DNA from: Haemophilus_A paraphrohaemolyticus_A | GTDB lineage: Bacteria > Pseudomonadota > Gammaproteobacteria > Enterobacterales > Pasteurellaceae | Assembly (NCBI RefSeq): GCF_003253115.1 | Contig: NZ_QEQF01000009.1 | Span: 1 to 64,000 of the forward strand | DNA length: 64,000 nt | Reading direction: 5' to 3' | Shown: piece after piece, positions 1-9,098 of the stretch | How positions within the stretch are numbered: position 1 is the first letter of the stretch | Layout of the letters: each line of letters begins with the position of its first letter | Program-made: the position numbers and the translations under genes | The notes under the pieces: generated by a model | The model's input: only the letters and a program-made list of their open reading frames with translations | Database searches by the model: none | Told to the model about the DNA's origin: nothing

Positions 1-184
1 ATTTAATTTAAAGGTAAAAATGAATTTCTAGTTAGCACTTTTATCAAGACTTCAAAATTAAAATATTTTAACTAAGTCAATCAACAAGTGCCCACACAGA
101 TTGTCTGATAAGTTGTTAAAGAACAAAAAGAAACGACGCACTGCATATCAATTTAAATCATTCACAACAGTGCGTCGTTGTGTG
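1..184 (-). other. rRNA operon 5' leader (16S gene starts at or just beyond the window edge)
   Basis: Read on the minus strand, this stretch contains the conserved leader of a bacterial 16S rRNA gene. There is a boxA-like TTCTTTAACAA (113-123), followed by ACTTATCAGACAATCTGTGTGGGCACT-type leader sequence (about 85-112) that is nearly the same as in E. coli rrn operons. The last bases, AAATTAAAT on the minus strand, fit the AAATTGAAGAG start of mature 16S, so the gene itself should begin within a few bases of position 1. A perfect 12-bp inverted repeat (132-143 and 168-179) lies upstream of boxA in the leader. The rRNA body is not in the window. Confidence 0.85.
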
Positions 185-190
185 GGGTGC

Positions 191-218
191 ATTATAGAGA
201 AAAATAAAACTCGTGCAA
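191..218 (-). promoter_or_regulatory. rrn P1-type promoter
   Basis: On the minus strand a -35 TTGCAC (213-218) and a perfect -10 TATAAT (191-196) are separated by 16 bp. A GC-rich discriminator (GCACCCC) follows and an A/T-rich UP-element-like stretch lies upstream (219-245). Short spacing plus a GC discriminator is the usual architecture of growth-rate and stringently controlled rRNA promoters. It reads into the boxA leader. Start of transcription is inferred near 184. Confidence 0.8.
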
Positions 219-285
219 GCACTTTTTACAAAAAATTTTGAAATTCTTATTAAACGAACACATTTAATACAATTCGAACAAAACA

Positions 286-2247
286 CTAGCTAAAAATGTC
301 GATTAACTGCTCTTGCAACCCGCTTTGGCGTTGTACTTTCACTTTTATGCTTGACATCCACGTTTTTTCATCTCCAAATAGCGTAAATTTTTCTTTCGCA
401 CGCGTAATTGCCGTATACACCAATTCCTTCGTTAATACTGGTGAACTCGCCAATGGCATCACAAATAAAGTATGTTCAAATTCTGAACCTTGTGATTTAT
501 GCACCGTCATCACATAAGCAGGTTCATACGCTGGCACACGGCTAATCGACAAACTCAAATAATCGCCATTTACTTTCGTATCAAAATAAACCCGCAATGC
601 ACCTGTTCCATCAGGCAGAATAATACCAATATCGCCACTATATATATGATGCTGCGGTGCATTTTCGGTAATCAAAATCGGCTTTCCAACATAACTCTCT
701 CGCGAATGCCCAAATTTGACTAATTTCGCATTTTGCAACGCCTCTGCAACCCTCTGATTTAACCGATTTACCCCCAACTCACTCACACGCAACGCTGCCA
801 AAAATCGAACTTTTTGAAACGCCTTAAATATCTCTTCAATAGAAACAGATTCAGGCTGGCGTTCTCTTGCCTTTGCTTTTTGCAAATAATCGCGATATAA
901 CTCCACCGCTTTTTGCACCACCAAATCCGCACAATGTTGTATCCACTGGCTTTTCTCAGTAAATTCAGTAACCACTGGATATGCTACATATTCCAAGTCC
1001 TCACACTGACTATTTGCAATAGTTTGCCAAGATTTTACCGCTTGTTGTGCATTCACTTCTTTTGCCAATAAACCAATGCCCGAATTTTCATCAAAACGAA
1101 AACTTTTACGTAAATGACAAAGCGAATCACGAATCGCTAAGCCGTCAGATTGAGCCGTTAATCTATATCCCGTTACCGCAGCCACATAATCAGTATGTGC
1201 TTGGCTGTAACCTTGCGTAATAAAATAGCCAAGTTGAGCCATAATCGCCCCAGCCTCAACAGAAGCAAGCTGATCTTTATCACCCAACATAATCAAGCGT
1301 GTACTTGGCTTAAGTGCACTCATCAATTTTTCCATTAAAAATAGATCGATCATTGAAGCCTCATCTACTACCAAGAGATCCAAATGCAGTGGATTTTGCT
1401 GATGATAAAGCGGCTGATCGCATTGAGGACGCATTCCCAACAACCGGTGAATTGTCAAAGCATTAATTTCCAGTTTTTCTTTCATTACCAACGGTAAATC
1501 TAGCTCATCCAAGTTCGCAATAATTGACTCTTTTAAGCGAGCAGCCGCTTTCCCTGTTGGAGCAACCAACGCAATATTTAGTAAGCCATTATTTTCTGCT
1601 TCTTGTTTTAATTGCAATGCCGCCAACAAGCGAGCTACCGTTCTAGTTTTTCCCGTACCTGGGCCACCAGAAATCACGCAAAAACGTTTACGCAATGCTG
1701 TTGCAACCGCCACTTTTTGCCAATCAGTTTCATTTGCTTGAGCCGAACCAAATAAGCGTACCAAAATCGCACGATCTTCTTCCACATTTGCATTTCCTGT
1801 CTCCGTTTCAACCGCTTGTTGCAAGTAACGTGCAATTTGCTGCTCCGCTTGCCAATAGCGATAAAAATAAATTAACTCGCCTTGAAACAGCATTGGAGCA
1901 ATTTGAGTTGCATCACGACTAAACGCAATGTGATCTGCCAAAATTTCTTGCCATCCAAGCGGTGAACTTTGTTCAATTTTTTGCAAAATCTCTACTAACC
2001 AAACCGCTTGCTCTGGATGATACTCTTGCAAGCCAAACGGATTTTTTACCGCATTCGAACTTAGTCGCACCGCACTATGCCCTTGCATCACATTAAACGA
2101 AACGAGTGCGGCTAAAAACACCGCCAAATTCTGTTGTAATGACGAGTAGTTGTAACCTTTCTGTTTACGATCAATCAATTTAGCAAATTGATAATTGATT
2201 TCTGAAATGATTTTTTGCTCTTTAAGCGTATGAAGAAGGGCTAGCAT
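286..2247 (-). CDS. recD: Exodeoxyribonuclease V (RecBCD) alpha subunit RecD
   Basis: RecD is the fast 5'-3' helicase of the RecBCD nuclease, which processes double-strand DNA ends for recombination and degrades foreign linear DNA. The 653-residue product has the superfamily 1 helicase core: Walker A GGPGTGKT (residues 194-201), Walker B VVDEAS, and the C-terminal TVHKSQGSEF motif. Length is slightly above the E. coli protein (608 aa). The ATG follows a weak purine-rich stretch. It is unusual that recB is not next to it: the upstream neighbour is the divergent alr, and only a recB 5' fragment is seen at 21920. Confidence 0.93.
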   Translation of the reverse strand: MLALLHTLKEQKIISEINYQFAKLIDRKQKGYNYSSLQQNLAVFLAALVSFNVMQGHSAVRLSSNAVKNPFGLQEYHPEQAVWLVEILQKIEQSSPLGWQEILADHIAFSRDATQIAPMLFQGELIYFYRYWQAEQQIARYLQQAVETETGNANVEEDRAILVRLFGSAQANETDWQKVAVATALRKRFCVISGGPGTGKTRTVARLLAALQLKQEAENNGLLNIALVAPTGKAAARLKESIIANLDELDLPLVMKEKLEINALTIHRLLGMRPQCDQPLYHQQNPLHLDLLVVDEASMIDLFLMEKLMSALKPSTRLIMLGDKDQLASVEAGAIMAQLGYFITQGYSQAHTDYVAAVTGYRLTAQSDGLAIRDSLCHLRKSFRFDENSGIGLLAKEVNAQQAVKSWQTIANSQCEDLEYVAYPVVTEFTEKSQWIQHCADLVVQKAVELYRDYLQKAKARERQPESVSIEEIFKAFQKVRFLAALRVSELGVNRLNQRVAEALQNAKLVKFGHSRESYVGKPILITENAPQHHIYSGDIGIILPDGTGALRVYFDTKVNGDYLSLSISRVPAYEPAYVMTVHKSQGSEFEHTLFVMPLASSPVLTKELVYTAITRAKEKFTLFGDEKTWMSSIKVKVQRQSGLQEQLIDIFS

Positions 2248-2371
2248 TGCGGTAATCCGTTAAAGATAGAGATTGAAAATGAGTACTTGAATTATCTAAT
2301 TTTAGCAATCCCTTGTCCAGAAATGAAGTTCAGGCGTATAATGCTTTTATTTTTGAAGTGATAAAAACAAG

Positions 2372-3496
2372 ATGAAACCAGCCATTGCAACCATCAATAG
2401 TGCGGCACTTCGCCACAACATTCAGCTCATCAAATCCTTCGCACCTAATCAAAAACTACTTGCTATGATCAAAGCCAATGCCTATGGGCAAGGTCTTCTT
2501 CCTGCAGCTCACATTCTAGCCGACCAAGTAGATGGCTTTGGTGTTGCACGGCTACGTGAAGCACTCGAAATTCAAGAAACAGGCTACACAGGCAAAATTT
2601 TATTAGTTGAAGGTTTTTTTGATCGTGAAGAGTTGCTCAAAACCCTTTCCCGTCGCTTTGACAGTGTAATTCACTGCTATGAACAGCTCGAATTGCTAGA
2701 GCAAGTCGCCAAAGAATGGGAAGAGGAGCAACAAAAAGGCTTTTGGAAACGCAAAACTAAGATCTATTTTCCGATCAATGTTTGGTTAAAAATCGATACA
2801 GGAATGCACCGACTAGGTGTGCATTCTGAACAAGTAGATGAATTTTATCAACGCCTTAAAAAATGCCCGTTGGTTGAAAACATCAGCTTTGTCAGCCATT
2901 TCAGCCGTGCCGATGAATTAGATTGCGGCTACACCGAAAAACAAATCGCTACCTTTGAACAAGCCACTCAAGCTTACCCCGAACATGCTCGCAGTATTTC
3001 CGCCTCTAGTGGTATTCTCTATTGGAAGCAAGCACATTACGAATGGGTACGCCCAGGCATTATTATGCACGGTATTTCCCCCCATTACGAACCCATCACT
3101 CATCTTGGCTTCCAACCTGTGATGACACTCTCCTCTTCGCTTATTGCTGTCCGTACGCACAAAGCGGGCGAACCTGTTGGCTATGGAGGCACTTGGGTTA
3201 GCTCGAAAGAGACTAAACTTGGCGTTATCGCGATGGGCTATGGCGATGGCTACCCTCGCAACGCCCCTGAAGGTACGCCTGTACTGATTAACGGTCGCAA
3301 AGTACCGATTATCGGACGTGTTTCAATGGATATGCTCACTGTCGATCTTGGTGCAAATAGCCAAGACAGAGTGGGCGATGAAGCAATCTTCTGGGGTAAA
3401 GACTTACTCATTGAAGAAGTTGCCAAACACATAGGCGTAATTAGCTATGAGCTAATTACCAAACTCACCCCACGCGTGATTTTTGAGTATAAATAA
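2372..3496 (+). CDS. alr: Alanine racemase, biosynthetic
   Basis: PLP-dependent racemase that makes D-alanine for peptidoglycan. The PLP lysine is K34 in the MIKANAYGQG motif, and the C-terminal half carries the GYGGTW tyrosine motif and the IGRVSMDM region typical of Alr. The 374 residues match the family (E. coli Alr 359), with a short charged insert near residues 110-125. It is transcribed divergently from recD with a 124-bp gap that must hold both promoters. A weak hairpin follows at 3507-3534. Confidence 0.95.
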   Translation: MKPAIATINSAALRHNIQLIKSFAPNQKLLAMIKANAYGQGLLPAAHILADQVDGFGVARLREALEIQETGYTGKILLVEGFFDREELLKTLSRRFDSVIHCYEQLELLEQVAKEWEEEQQKGFWKRKTKIYFPINVWLKIDTGMHRLGVHSEQVDEFYQRLKKCPLVENISFVSHFSRADELDCGYTEKQIATFEQATQAYPEHARSISASSGILYWKQAHYEWVRPGIIMHGISPHYEPITHLGFQPVMTLSSSLIAVRTHKAGEPVGYGGTWVSSKETKLGVIAMGYGDGYPRNAPEGTPVLINGRKVPIIGRVSMDMLTVDLGANSQDRVGDEAIFWGKDLLIEEVAKHIGVISYELITKLTPRVIFEYK

Positions 3497-3506
3497 CAAA
3501 TAAAAC

Positions 3507-3534
3507 CCCCTGCAATCTATAAAGTATTCAGGGG
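3507..3534. terminator. Weak hairpin between convergent alr and typA
   Basis: CCCCTG (3507-3512) pairs with CAGGGG (3529-3534) around a 16-nt loop, followed by A/T-rich sequence and an AAGCGGTCAAATT uptake-like sequence. It sits between the convergent ends of alr and typA, so it could serve both, but the stem is short. Confidence 0.35.
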
Positions 3535-3571
3535 CTAAATAAGCGGTCAAATTCGACCTAAACTTTGCAAA

Positions 3572-5419
3572 TTAACGCGTGCTTGTACTTGTGGTTGTAC
3601 GGCTTGCACGTTTACGTTCAACTTCAGTCAGAAGTTTTTTACGAATACGTACAGAAGTTGGCGTTACTTCCACTAACTCGTCATCATCGATAAATTCTAA
3701 TGCTTGCTCAAGTGTCATTTTCACAGGAGTAGTGAGCGTTAAGGCATCATCTTTACCTGAAGCACGCATATTGGTGAGTTTTTTACCTTCCAATGGATTT
3801 ACGGTTAAGTCGTTTGAACGGCTGTGAATACCGATAACTTGACCTTCGTAGATTTCTGCACCATGCTCTACCATCAATTTACCGCGATCTTGTAATGCAT
3901 AAAGTGAGTATGCTAATGCTTTACCTGTGCCGTTTGAAATTAATACACCGTTGATACGCTGACCAATTTCGCCTGGTTTCACATCATCATAGTGGCTGAA
4001 GCTTGAGTAAAGTAAGCCAGTACCTGATGTCATTGTCATAAAGTCATTACGGAAACCGATTAAACCACGACTTGGAATGATGTACTCTAAACGGGTGCGA
4101 CCTTTACCATCTGGCACCATATCACGCACTTCACCTTTACGGATACCTAATGCTTCCATTACTGCACCTTGGTGTTGTTCTTCGATATCGATAGTCACTT
4201 GCTCGTATGGCTCTTGTTTACGACCATCAATCTCTTTGAAGATTACTTTTGGACGAGATACTGCTAATTCATAGCCTTCACGACGCATATTTTCGATTAA
4301 TACAGATAAGTGTAATTCGCCACGACCTGATACGCTGAATACATCTGAATCATCCGTTTCTTCTACGCGTAATGCCACGTTGTGCACTAACTCTTTTTTC
4401 AAGCGTTCTAAAATTTGGCGCGAAGTCACATATTTACCTTCTTGACCACAGAACGGCGAGGTATTTACGCAGAAGAACATCGTTACCGTTGGTTCATCTA
4501 CGGTTAATGCGGGCAATGCTTCAACATTGTTGATATCACATAATGTATCAGAGATATTGAGTTCGCCTAAACCTGTGATAGCAATGATATCGCCTGCATA
4601 AGCTTCTTCTGCTTCATAACGTTGTAAGCCTAAATGACCTAATACTTGACCGACACGACCATTACGAGTATTACCATCTGCATCAATGATAGTTACAGGT
4701 TGGTTCGGTTTTACCGTGCCACGTTTGATACGACCGATACCAATTACACCTAAATATTTGCTGTAATCCAATTGCGAAATTTGCATTTGGAAAGGTTCTT
4801 CTAAGTGAACATCTGGCGGAGAAACATGTTCTACAATCGCTTCAAATAGCGGATCCATATTTGGTGCTAAATCTTCGTGATCTAAGCCCGCAACACCGTT
4901 TAATGCTGAAGCGTAAATGATTGGGAAGTCTAATTGCTCGTCAGTTGCACCAAGGTTTACGAATAAATCGAATACTTGATCCACTACCCAGTCAGGGCGA
5001 GCACCTGGGCGGTCTACTTTATTGATAACTACGATTGGTTTTAAGCCGTGCGCAAAAGCTTTTTGGGTTACGAAACGCGTTTGTGGCATCGGACCATCGA
5101 ACGCATCTACCACTAATAATACTGAATCCACCATTGAAAGCACGCGCTCAACTTCACCACCGAAGTCCGCGTGCCCTGGAGTATCTACGATGTTAATACG
5201 ATAGTCGTTCCAGTTAATCGCTGTGTTTTTCGCAAGAATGGTAATGCCGCGCTCTTTTTCAAGATCGTTTGAGTCCATCACTCGCTCTTCAGTATCACCG
5301 CGAGAAGTATCTAATGTGCCCGAAAGTTTAAGAAGTTTATCAACGAGGGTCGTTTTACCGTGGTCTACGTGTGCGATAATCGCAATATTACGTAGTTTGT
5401 TTGTATCTAATTGTTGCAT
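3572..5419 (-). CDS. typA: Ribosome-associated GTPase TypA/BipA
   Basis: Translational GTPase related to EF-G and LepA that binds the 70S ribosome and helps 50S assembly and stress adaptation. The G domain is at the N-terminus with AHVDHGKTTL (G1), DTPGHADFGGE (G3) and NKVDRPGARPDW (G4). It is followed by domain II, two EF-G-like domains (ISQLDYSKYLG, SGRGELHLSVL) and the TypA-specific C-terminal domain (LIGFRNDFMTMTSGTG). The 615 residues equal the family length. An own transcription unit is likely: a hairpin with U-tail (5457-5474) insulates it from parE. Confidence 0.96.
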   Translation of the reverse strand: MQQLDTNKLRNIAIIAHVDHGKTTLVDKLLKLSGTLDTSRGDTEERVMDSNDLEKERGITILAKNTAINWNDYRINIVDTPGHADFGGEVERVLSMVDSVLLVVDAFDGPMPQTRFVTQKAFAHGLKPIVVINKVDRPGARPDWVVDQVFDLFVNLGATDEQLDFPIIYASALNGVAGLDHEDLAPNMDPLFEAIVEHVSPPDVHLEEPFQMQISQLDYSKYLGVIGIGRIKRGTVKPNQPVTIIDADGNTRNGRVGQVLGHLGLQRYEAEEAYAGDIIAITGLGELNISDTLCDINNVEALPALTVDEPTVTMFFCVNTSPFCGQEGKYVTSRQILERLKKELVHNVALRVEETDDSDVFSVSGRGELHLSVLIENMRREGYELAVSRPKVIFKEIDGRKQEPYEQVTIDIEEQHQGAVMEALGIRKGEVRDMVPDGKGRTRLEYIIPSRGLIGFRNDFMTMTSGTGLLYSSFSHYDDVKPGEIGQRINGVLISNGTGKALAYSLYALQDRGKLMVEHGAEIYEGQVIGIHSRSNDLTVNPLEGKKLTNMRASGKDDALTLTTPVKMTLEQALEFIDDDELVEVTPTSVRIRKKLLTEVERKRASRTTTSTSTR

Positions 5420-5456
5420 AAATAAAATGATTTTTGCCTATGAAGGAAAATAAAAA

Positions 5457-5474
5457 GGTGGGACAAGTCCCACC
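5457..5474 (-). terminator. Intrinsic terminator upstream of typA, downstream of parE
   Basis: Minus-strand GGTGGGAC-TT-GTCCCACC is followed directly by TTTTTATTTT. The eight-base perfect stem plus T-tail is a standard intrinsic terminator and would end transcripts coming from parE before typA. Confidence 0.75.
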
Positions 5475-5564
5475 CTACGGAAATTTGAGGTGCTAAATTA
5501 TACGCTAAATTCCACCTATTGGCTATGAAATAAGCGGTCTAATTTGGAAAAGTTTTGTAAATGC

Positions 5565-5702
5565 TTAATGTTGAGGATTTTGAAAAACTTTTTTCATTTT
5601 GCCGTTATCTTGCACCTTAAACATTGCTTGACACCCTTTTTGCTATAGCATTTTCTTAAGATCAAAACCATTTTTAGGTTTTTGATCAATTTGTTTATTC
5701 AT
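5565..5702 (-). pseudogene. Possible small gene remnant with an in-frame amber codon
   Basis: Downstream of parE on the same strand a 46-codon frame starts MNKQIDQKPKNGFDLKKML. It meets TAG, then stays open as QKGCQAMFKVQDNGKMKKV to a TAA. The composition (Lys/Gln/Asn-rich, few rare residues) looks protein-like on both sides of the amber. There is no convincing ribosome binding site, and part of it overlaps an inverted repeat (5659-5688, GATCAAAACC / GGTTTTTGATC). I do not recognise the product. It may be a decayed small gene or chance. Confidence 0.25.
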
Positions 5703-5718
5703 ATTTTCATTCTAAAAA

Positions 5719-7632
5719 CTAAACATCCAACTCCGCTTCATCGCCACGGTTTTGTAGCCATTGTTTACGATCTTCTGCTCGTTTTTTCGCAAGTAGCATA
5801 TCCATTGCCTCAATCGTACTTTGCAAATCATCTGATTCATCTTCGATGCTATCCGCTAACGTGAGCTGGATTAAACGACGAGTGCTCGGATCCATTGTGG
5901 TTTCTCGCAGTTGGCTTGGATTCATTTCACCTAATCCTTTAAAACGTTGTACATTGGGTTTGCCTTTTTTCTTGGCAAGGCGGGCTAAAATCGCCTCTTT
6001 TTCCGCTTCATCTAACGCATAATAGACATCATCTTTACCAATATCAATGCGGTAAAGCGGTGGCATTGCGACATAAACGTGCCCATTTTTAACTAAACTT
6101 GGGAAGTGGCGTAGGAACAAGGCACAAAGTAAAGTTGCGATATGTAAACCGTCCGAGTCCGCATCAGCAAGAATACAAATTTTGCCGTAGCGTAGCTCTT
6201 CTAAATTATCACTATCTGGATCCATCCCGATGGCAATTGCAATATTGTGCACTTCTTGCGAAGCCAATACTTGATCAGATGAGACTTCCCACGTATTCAA
6301 AATTTTCCCACGTAATGGCAAAATCGCTTGGTAATCTTTATCGCGAGCCGATTTTGCAGAACCGCCCGCAGAGTCCCCTTCCACAAGGAAAAGTTCGGTT
6401 TGGCTTAAATCTTGAGAGATACAATCCGCCAATTTTCCTGGTAAAGCAGGCCCATTAACCAATTTTTTACGTACCACTTTTTTCGCCGCACGCAAACGAG
6501 CCTGAGCTGAGCTAATTGCCATTTCAGCAATCTGTTTCCCCACTTGCACATTTTGATTTAGCCATAAACTAAACGCATCTTTAAGCGTGCTTTCTACGTA
6601 GCTTGAGGCTTGGCGAGAAGAGAGGCGTTCTTTCGTCTGTCCCGCAAATTGTGGCTCTTGAATTTTAAGTGAGAGCACATAAGCACAACGGTTCCAAACA
6701 TCGTCCGCAGTTAATTTCACGCTTTTCGGCAATAAATTATGGATTTCGCAAAATTCTGTCATCGCTTTTAACAAACCGTTACGCAGACCATTAACGTGCG
6801 TACCACCTTGAGAAGTCGGGATTAAATTTACGTAACTTTCTGCCAATAATTCGCCTTCTGGCAGCCAAGTTAATGCCCAACTTACCGCTTCGGTTTCATC
6901 TACCACATCGCCAATGAACGGCGGATTTGGCAGACATTCATAACCGTCTAAAGCTTCATTTAAATAGTCTGAAAGCCCATCTTCGTAATACCAAGTCTCT
7001 TCAGTTTTATTGATATGATCTTTAAAATTGATGGTCAATTTCGGGCAAAGCACCGCTTTGGCTTTAAGCAAATGGCGTAAACGGCTGACCGAAAAATTCG
7101 GCGAATCGAAATATTTTGGATTAGGGTAAAAACGAACGGTTGTTCCCGTTTGACGTTTTGGGCAACTACCGACTACTTTCAAATCTTCTACTTTTACACC
7201 ATTTTCAAACGCAATCGTATACACTTCGCCATTACGTTTAATCGCAATTTCTACACGTTGTGAAAGGGCGTTTACCACTGAAATTCCCACCCCGTGTAGA
7301 CCACCAGAGAAAGTGTAATTCTTATTCGAAAACTTACCGCCTGCGTGTAGCTTGGTTAAAATTAACTCCACACCTGAAATTTTTTCGGTTGAGTGAATAT
7401 CCACAGGCATACCACGCCCGTTATCAATCACTTCAAGCGAATTATCTTTGTGTAAAATAACATCAATTTGAGAAGCATAGCCTGCCAGAGCTTCATCCAC
7501 GCTGTTATCGATAACCTCTTGTCCTAAATGGTTTGGGCGAGTGGTATCAGTGTACATTCCTGGACGCATCTGGACAGGTTCAAGATCTTTTAAAACCGTA
7601 ATTTCATCCGCATCATAACGTTTCTCTGCCAT
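5719..7632 (-). CDS. parE: DNA topoisomerase IV subunit B
   Basis: ATPase subunit of topoisomerase IV, the decatenase that separates daughter chromosomes. It has an N-terminal GHKL ATPase (IDNSVDEALAG, DNGRGMPVDIH, GGLHGVGISVVNALS), then the transducer domain and a TOPRIM domain (EGDSAGGSAKSARD and a DADSDG metal motif). It ends with GLGEMNPSQLRETTMDP, shared with GyrB. Length 637 compares with 630 for E. coli ParE; the lack of the ~170-residue GyrB insert argues for ParE. parC is not adjacent. Confidence 0.95.
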   Translation of the reverse strand: MAEKRYDADEITVLKDLEPVQMRPGMYTDTTRPNHLGQEVIDNSVDEALAGYASQIDVILHKDNSLEVIDNGRGMPVDIHSTEKISGVELILTKLHAGGKFSNKNYTFSGGLHGVGISVVNALSQRVEIAIKRNGEVYTIAFENGVKVEDLKVVGSCPKRQTGTTVRFYPNPKYFDSPNFSVSRLRHLLKAKAVLCPKLTINFKDHINKTEETWYYEDGLSDYLNEALDGYECLPNPPFIGDVVDETEAVSWALTWLPEGELLAESYVNLIPTSQGGTHVNGLRNGLLKAMTEFCEIHNLLPKSVKLTADDVWNRCAYVLSLKIQEPQFAGQTKERLSSRQASSYVESTLKDAFSLWLNQNVQVGKQIAEMAISSAQARLRAAKKVVRKKLVNGPALPGKLADCISQDLSQTELFLVEGDSAGGSAKSARDKDYQAILPLRGKILNTWEVSSDQVLASQEVHNIAIAIGMDPDSDNLEELRYGKICILADADSDGLHIATLLCALFLRHFPSLVKNGHVYVAMPPLYRIDIGKDDVYYALDEAEKEAILARLAKKKGKPNVQRFKGLGEMNPSQLRETTMDPSTRRLIQLTLADSIEDESDDLQSTIEAMDMLLAKKRAEDRKQWLQNRGDEAELDV

Positions 7633-7669
7633 ACTTCTCTTCTCTATTTTTTCTGCTATAAATGGAAAT

Positions 7670-7704
7670 AAAGCCAGTATTTTACACGGAAATAACTGGC
7701 TTTT
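7670..7704 (-). terminator. Terminator downstream of ampG
   Basis: On the minus strand AAAAGCCAGT pairs with ACTGGCTTT around a 16-nt loop and is followed by A/T-rich sequence. It lies between the end of ampG and the start of parE. Confidence 0.5.
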
Positions 7705-7727
7705 CTATTGCAATTTTTTAGTGAAAT

Positions 7728-9026
7728 TTAACCGCTTGTTTTCTCATTGCTTTCTACCTTCCAAGGTGCAACCTTAAATAACATCAACATTCCTGGAATT
7801 GCGACAAAGAAACAGATCCAGAAAAAGTGATAGTAGCCAAAAGCTTCAACCAGATGTCCCGTATAAGCTCCTAAGAATTTACTCGGTAAAGCGGCAAGGC
7901 TTGTGAAAATAGCCAATTGCATTGCAGTATAAAGAGGATTAGTTTCACGAGCCATAAAAGCAACAAAAGCGGCAGTGCCTAAGCCTACACCTAAGTATTC
8001 TCCCGCCATTACAAGTCCCAATTTTAAAAGCTCATTTGTGCCAATAGAAGCGGTCTCAAAATGCCCAAAACTTGCAAGATAGGCAAAGCCCAAGATGGTA
8101 ACCAATTGCACGCTACCAAACAGCCACAAAGAACGGTTTACGCCAAGTTTAAGCATAGCTATTCCGCCCACAATACCGCCTCCGATACTACACCAAAGTG
8201 AAGTCATTTTTACCACAGCGGCAATATGTGATTTGGTAAATCCCATATCTAAAATAAATTTGGTTTGGAGCGAAGTGGCAAGCGAGTCGCCCAGTTTATA
8301 AAGAAAAATAAAGAGGATTAACCCCAAGGCTCCCATCACGCCTTTACGTGTGAAAAACTCCACAAAAGGATCAACAAAAGCGGTATAAAAGGGTTTGCTT
8401 TTATCTATGGGAGAATGTTGCGGTTCTTTGGCAAGCAGGGTAATCAACAAACAAGGCAATATAAAACTTGCAGTGATAATAAACACAGTTTGCCAAGGGT
8501 AATAATCTGCTAAAAAGAGTGATAATCCGCCAGGTATGAGTCCCGCAATGCGATAAGCATTTACGTGAATGGAGTTGCCCAAACCGAGTTCGTTGTCGCT
8601 TAAAATTTCGCGGCGAAACGCATCAATCACAATATCTTGTGTCGCTGAGAGAAATGCCAACACAATCGAGAGCAGTGTGATAACGCCAATATCTTGCACA
8701 GGATCAAAAAAGCCGTAGCTGATTAAAATCAGAAATAACCCGATTTGTGAGAGAAAAATCCAACTACGACGACGCCCTAAAAAAGAAGGAAAATAACGAT
8801 CTAATAAGGCAGCCCAAAGGAATTTCCAGGTGTAAGGGAGTGAAGTTAATGTGAAAGCGGCAATGGTTTTTATATCCAAATTCATTGAAGTAAACCAAGC
8901 AGGCAGAAGTTGGATTAACACAAACAGCGGCAAGCCAGAACAGAAGCCTGTATAAAGGCAAAGCAACATATTCTTTGTGAAAATTTGTTGCCAGATAGAT
9001 GGTTGAGAAGATGGGGAAGCGGTCAT
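7728..9026 (-). CDS. ampG: Muropeptide permease AmpG (MFS)
   Basis: Inner-membrane major-facilitator permease that imports anhydro-muropeptides for cell wall recycling. The 432-residue protein is strongly hydrophobic with about twelve membrane segments. Characteristic AmpG stretches are visible: YTGFCSGLPL near the N-terminus, TLTSLPYTWKFLWAALLDRY, and SATQDIVIDAFRRE. It lacks the two extra C-terminal helices of E. coli AmpG (491 aa), as in other Pasteurellaceae. It is followed by parE and preceded by galE, with terminator-like hairpins on both sides, so probably a monocistron. Confidence 0.9.
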   Translation of the reverse strand: MTASPSSQPSIWQQIFTKNMLLCLYTGFCSGLPLFVLIQLLPAWFTSMNLDIKTIAAFTLTSLPYTWKFLWAALLDRYFPSFLGRRRSWIFLSQIGLFLILISYGFFDPVQDIGVITLLSIVLAFLSATQDIVIDAFRREILSDNELGLGNSIHVNAYRIAGLIPGGLSLFLADYYPWQTVFIITASFILPCLLITLLAKEPQHSPIDKSKPFYTAFVDPFVEFFTRKGVMGALGLILFIFLYKLGDSLATSLQTKFILDMGFTKSHIAAVVKMTSLWCSIGGGIVGGIAMLKLGVNRSLWLFGSVQLVTILGFAYLASFGHFETASIGTNELLKLGLVMAGEYLGVGLGTAAFVAFMARETNPLYTAMQLAIFTSLAALPSKFLGAYTGHLVEAFGYYHFFWICFFVAIPGMLMLFKVAPWKVESNEKTSG

Positions 9027-9055
9027 TTTTTTCTTCTATTTTGTAAAATTAAATT

Positions 9056-9074
9056 GGGCGTGTTCAACACGCCC
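9056..9074 (-). terminator. Terminator downstream of galE
   Basis: Perfect nine-base stem GGGCGTGTT / AACACGCCC with a one-base centre. On the minus strand it is followed by AATTTAATTTT. It lies between galE and ampG. Confidence 0.6.
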
Positions 9075-9098
9075 CTACGATATATTAACCCTACTATA

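Noticed and set aside
6099..6458. 119-codon plus-strand frame inside parE
   Set aside because: Antisense to the TOPRIM part of parE; no own promoter or RBS.
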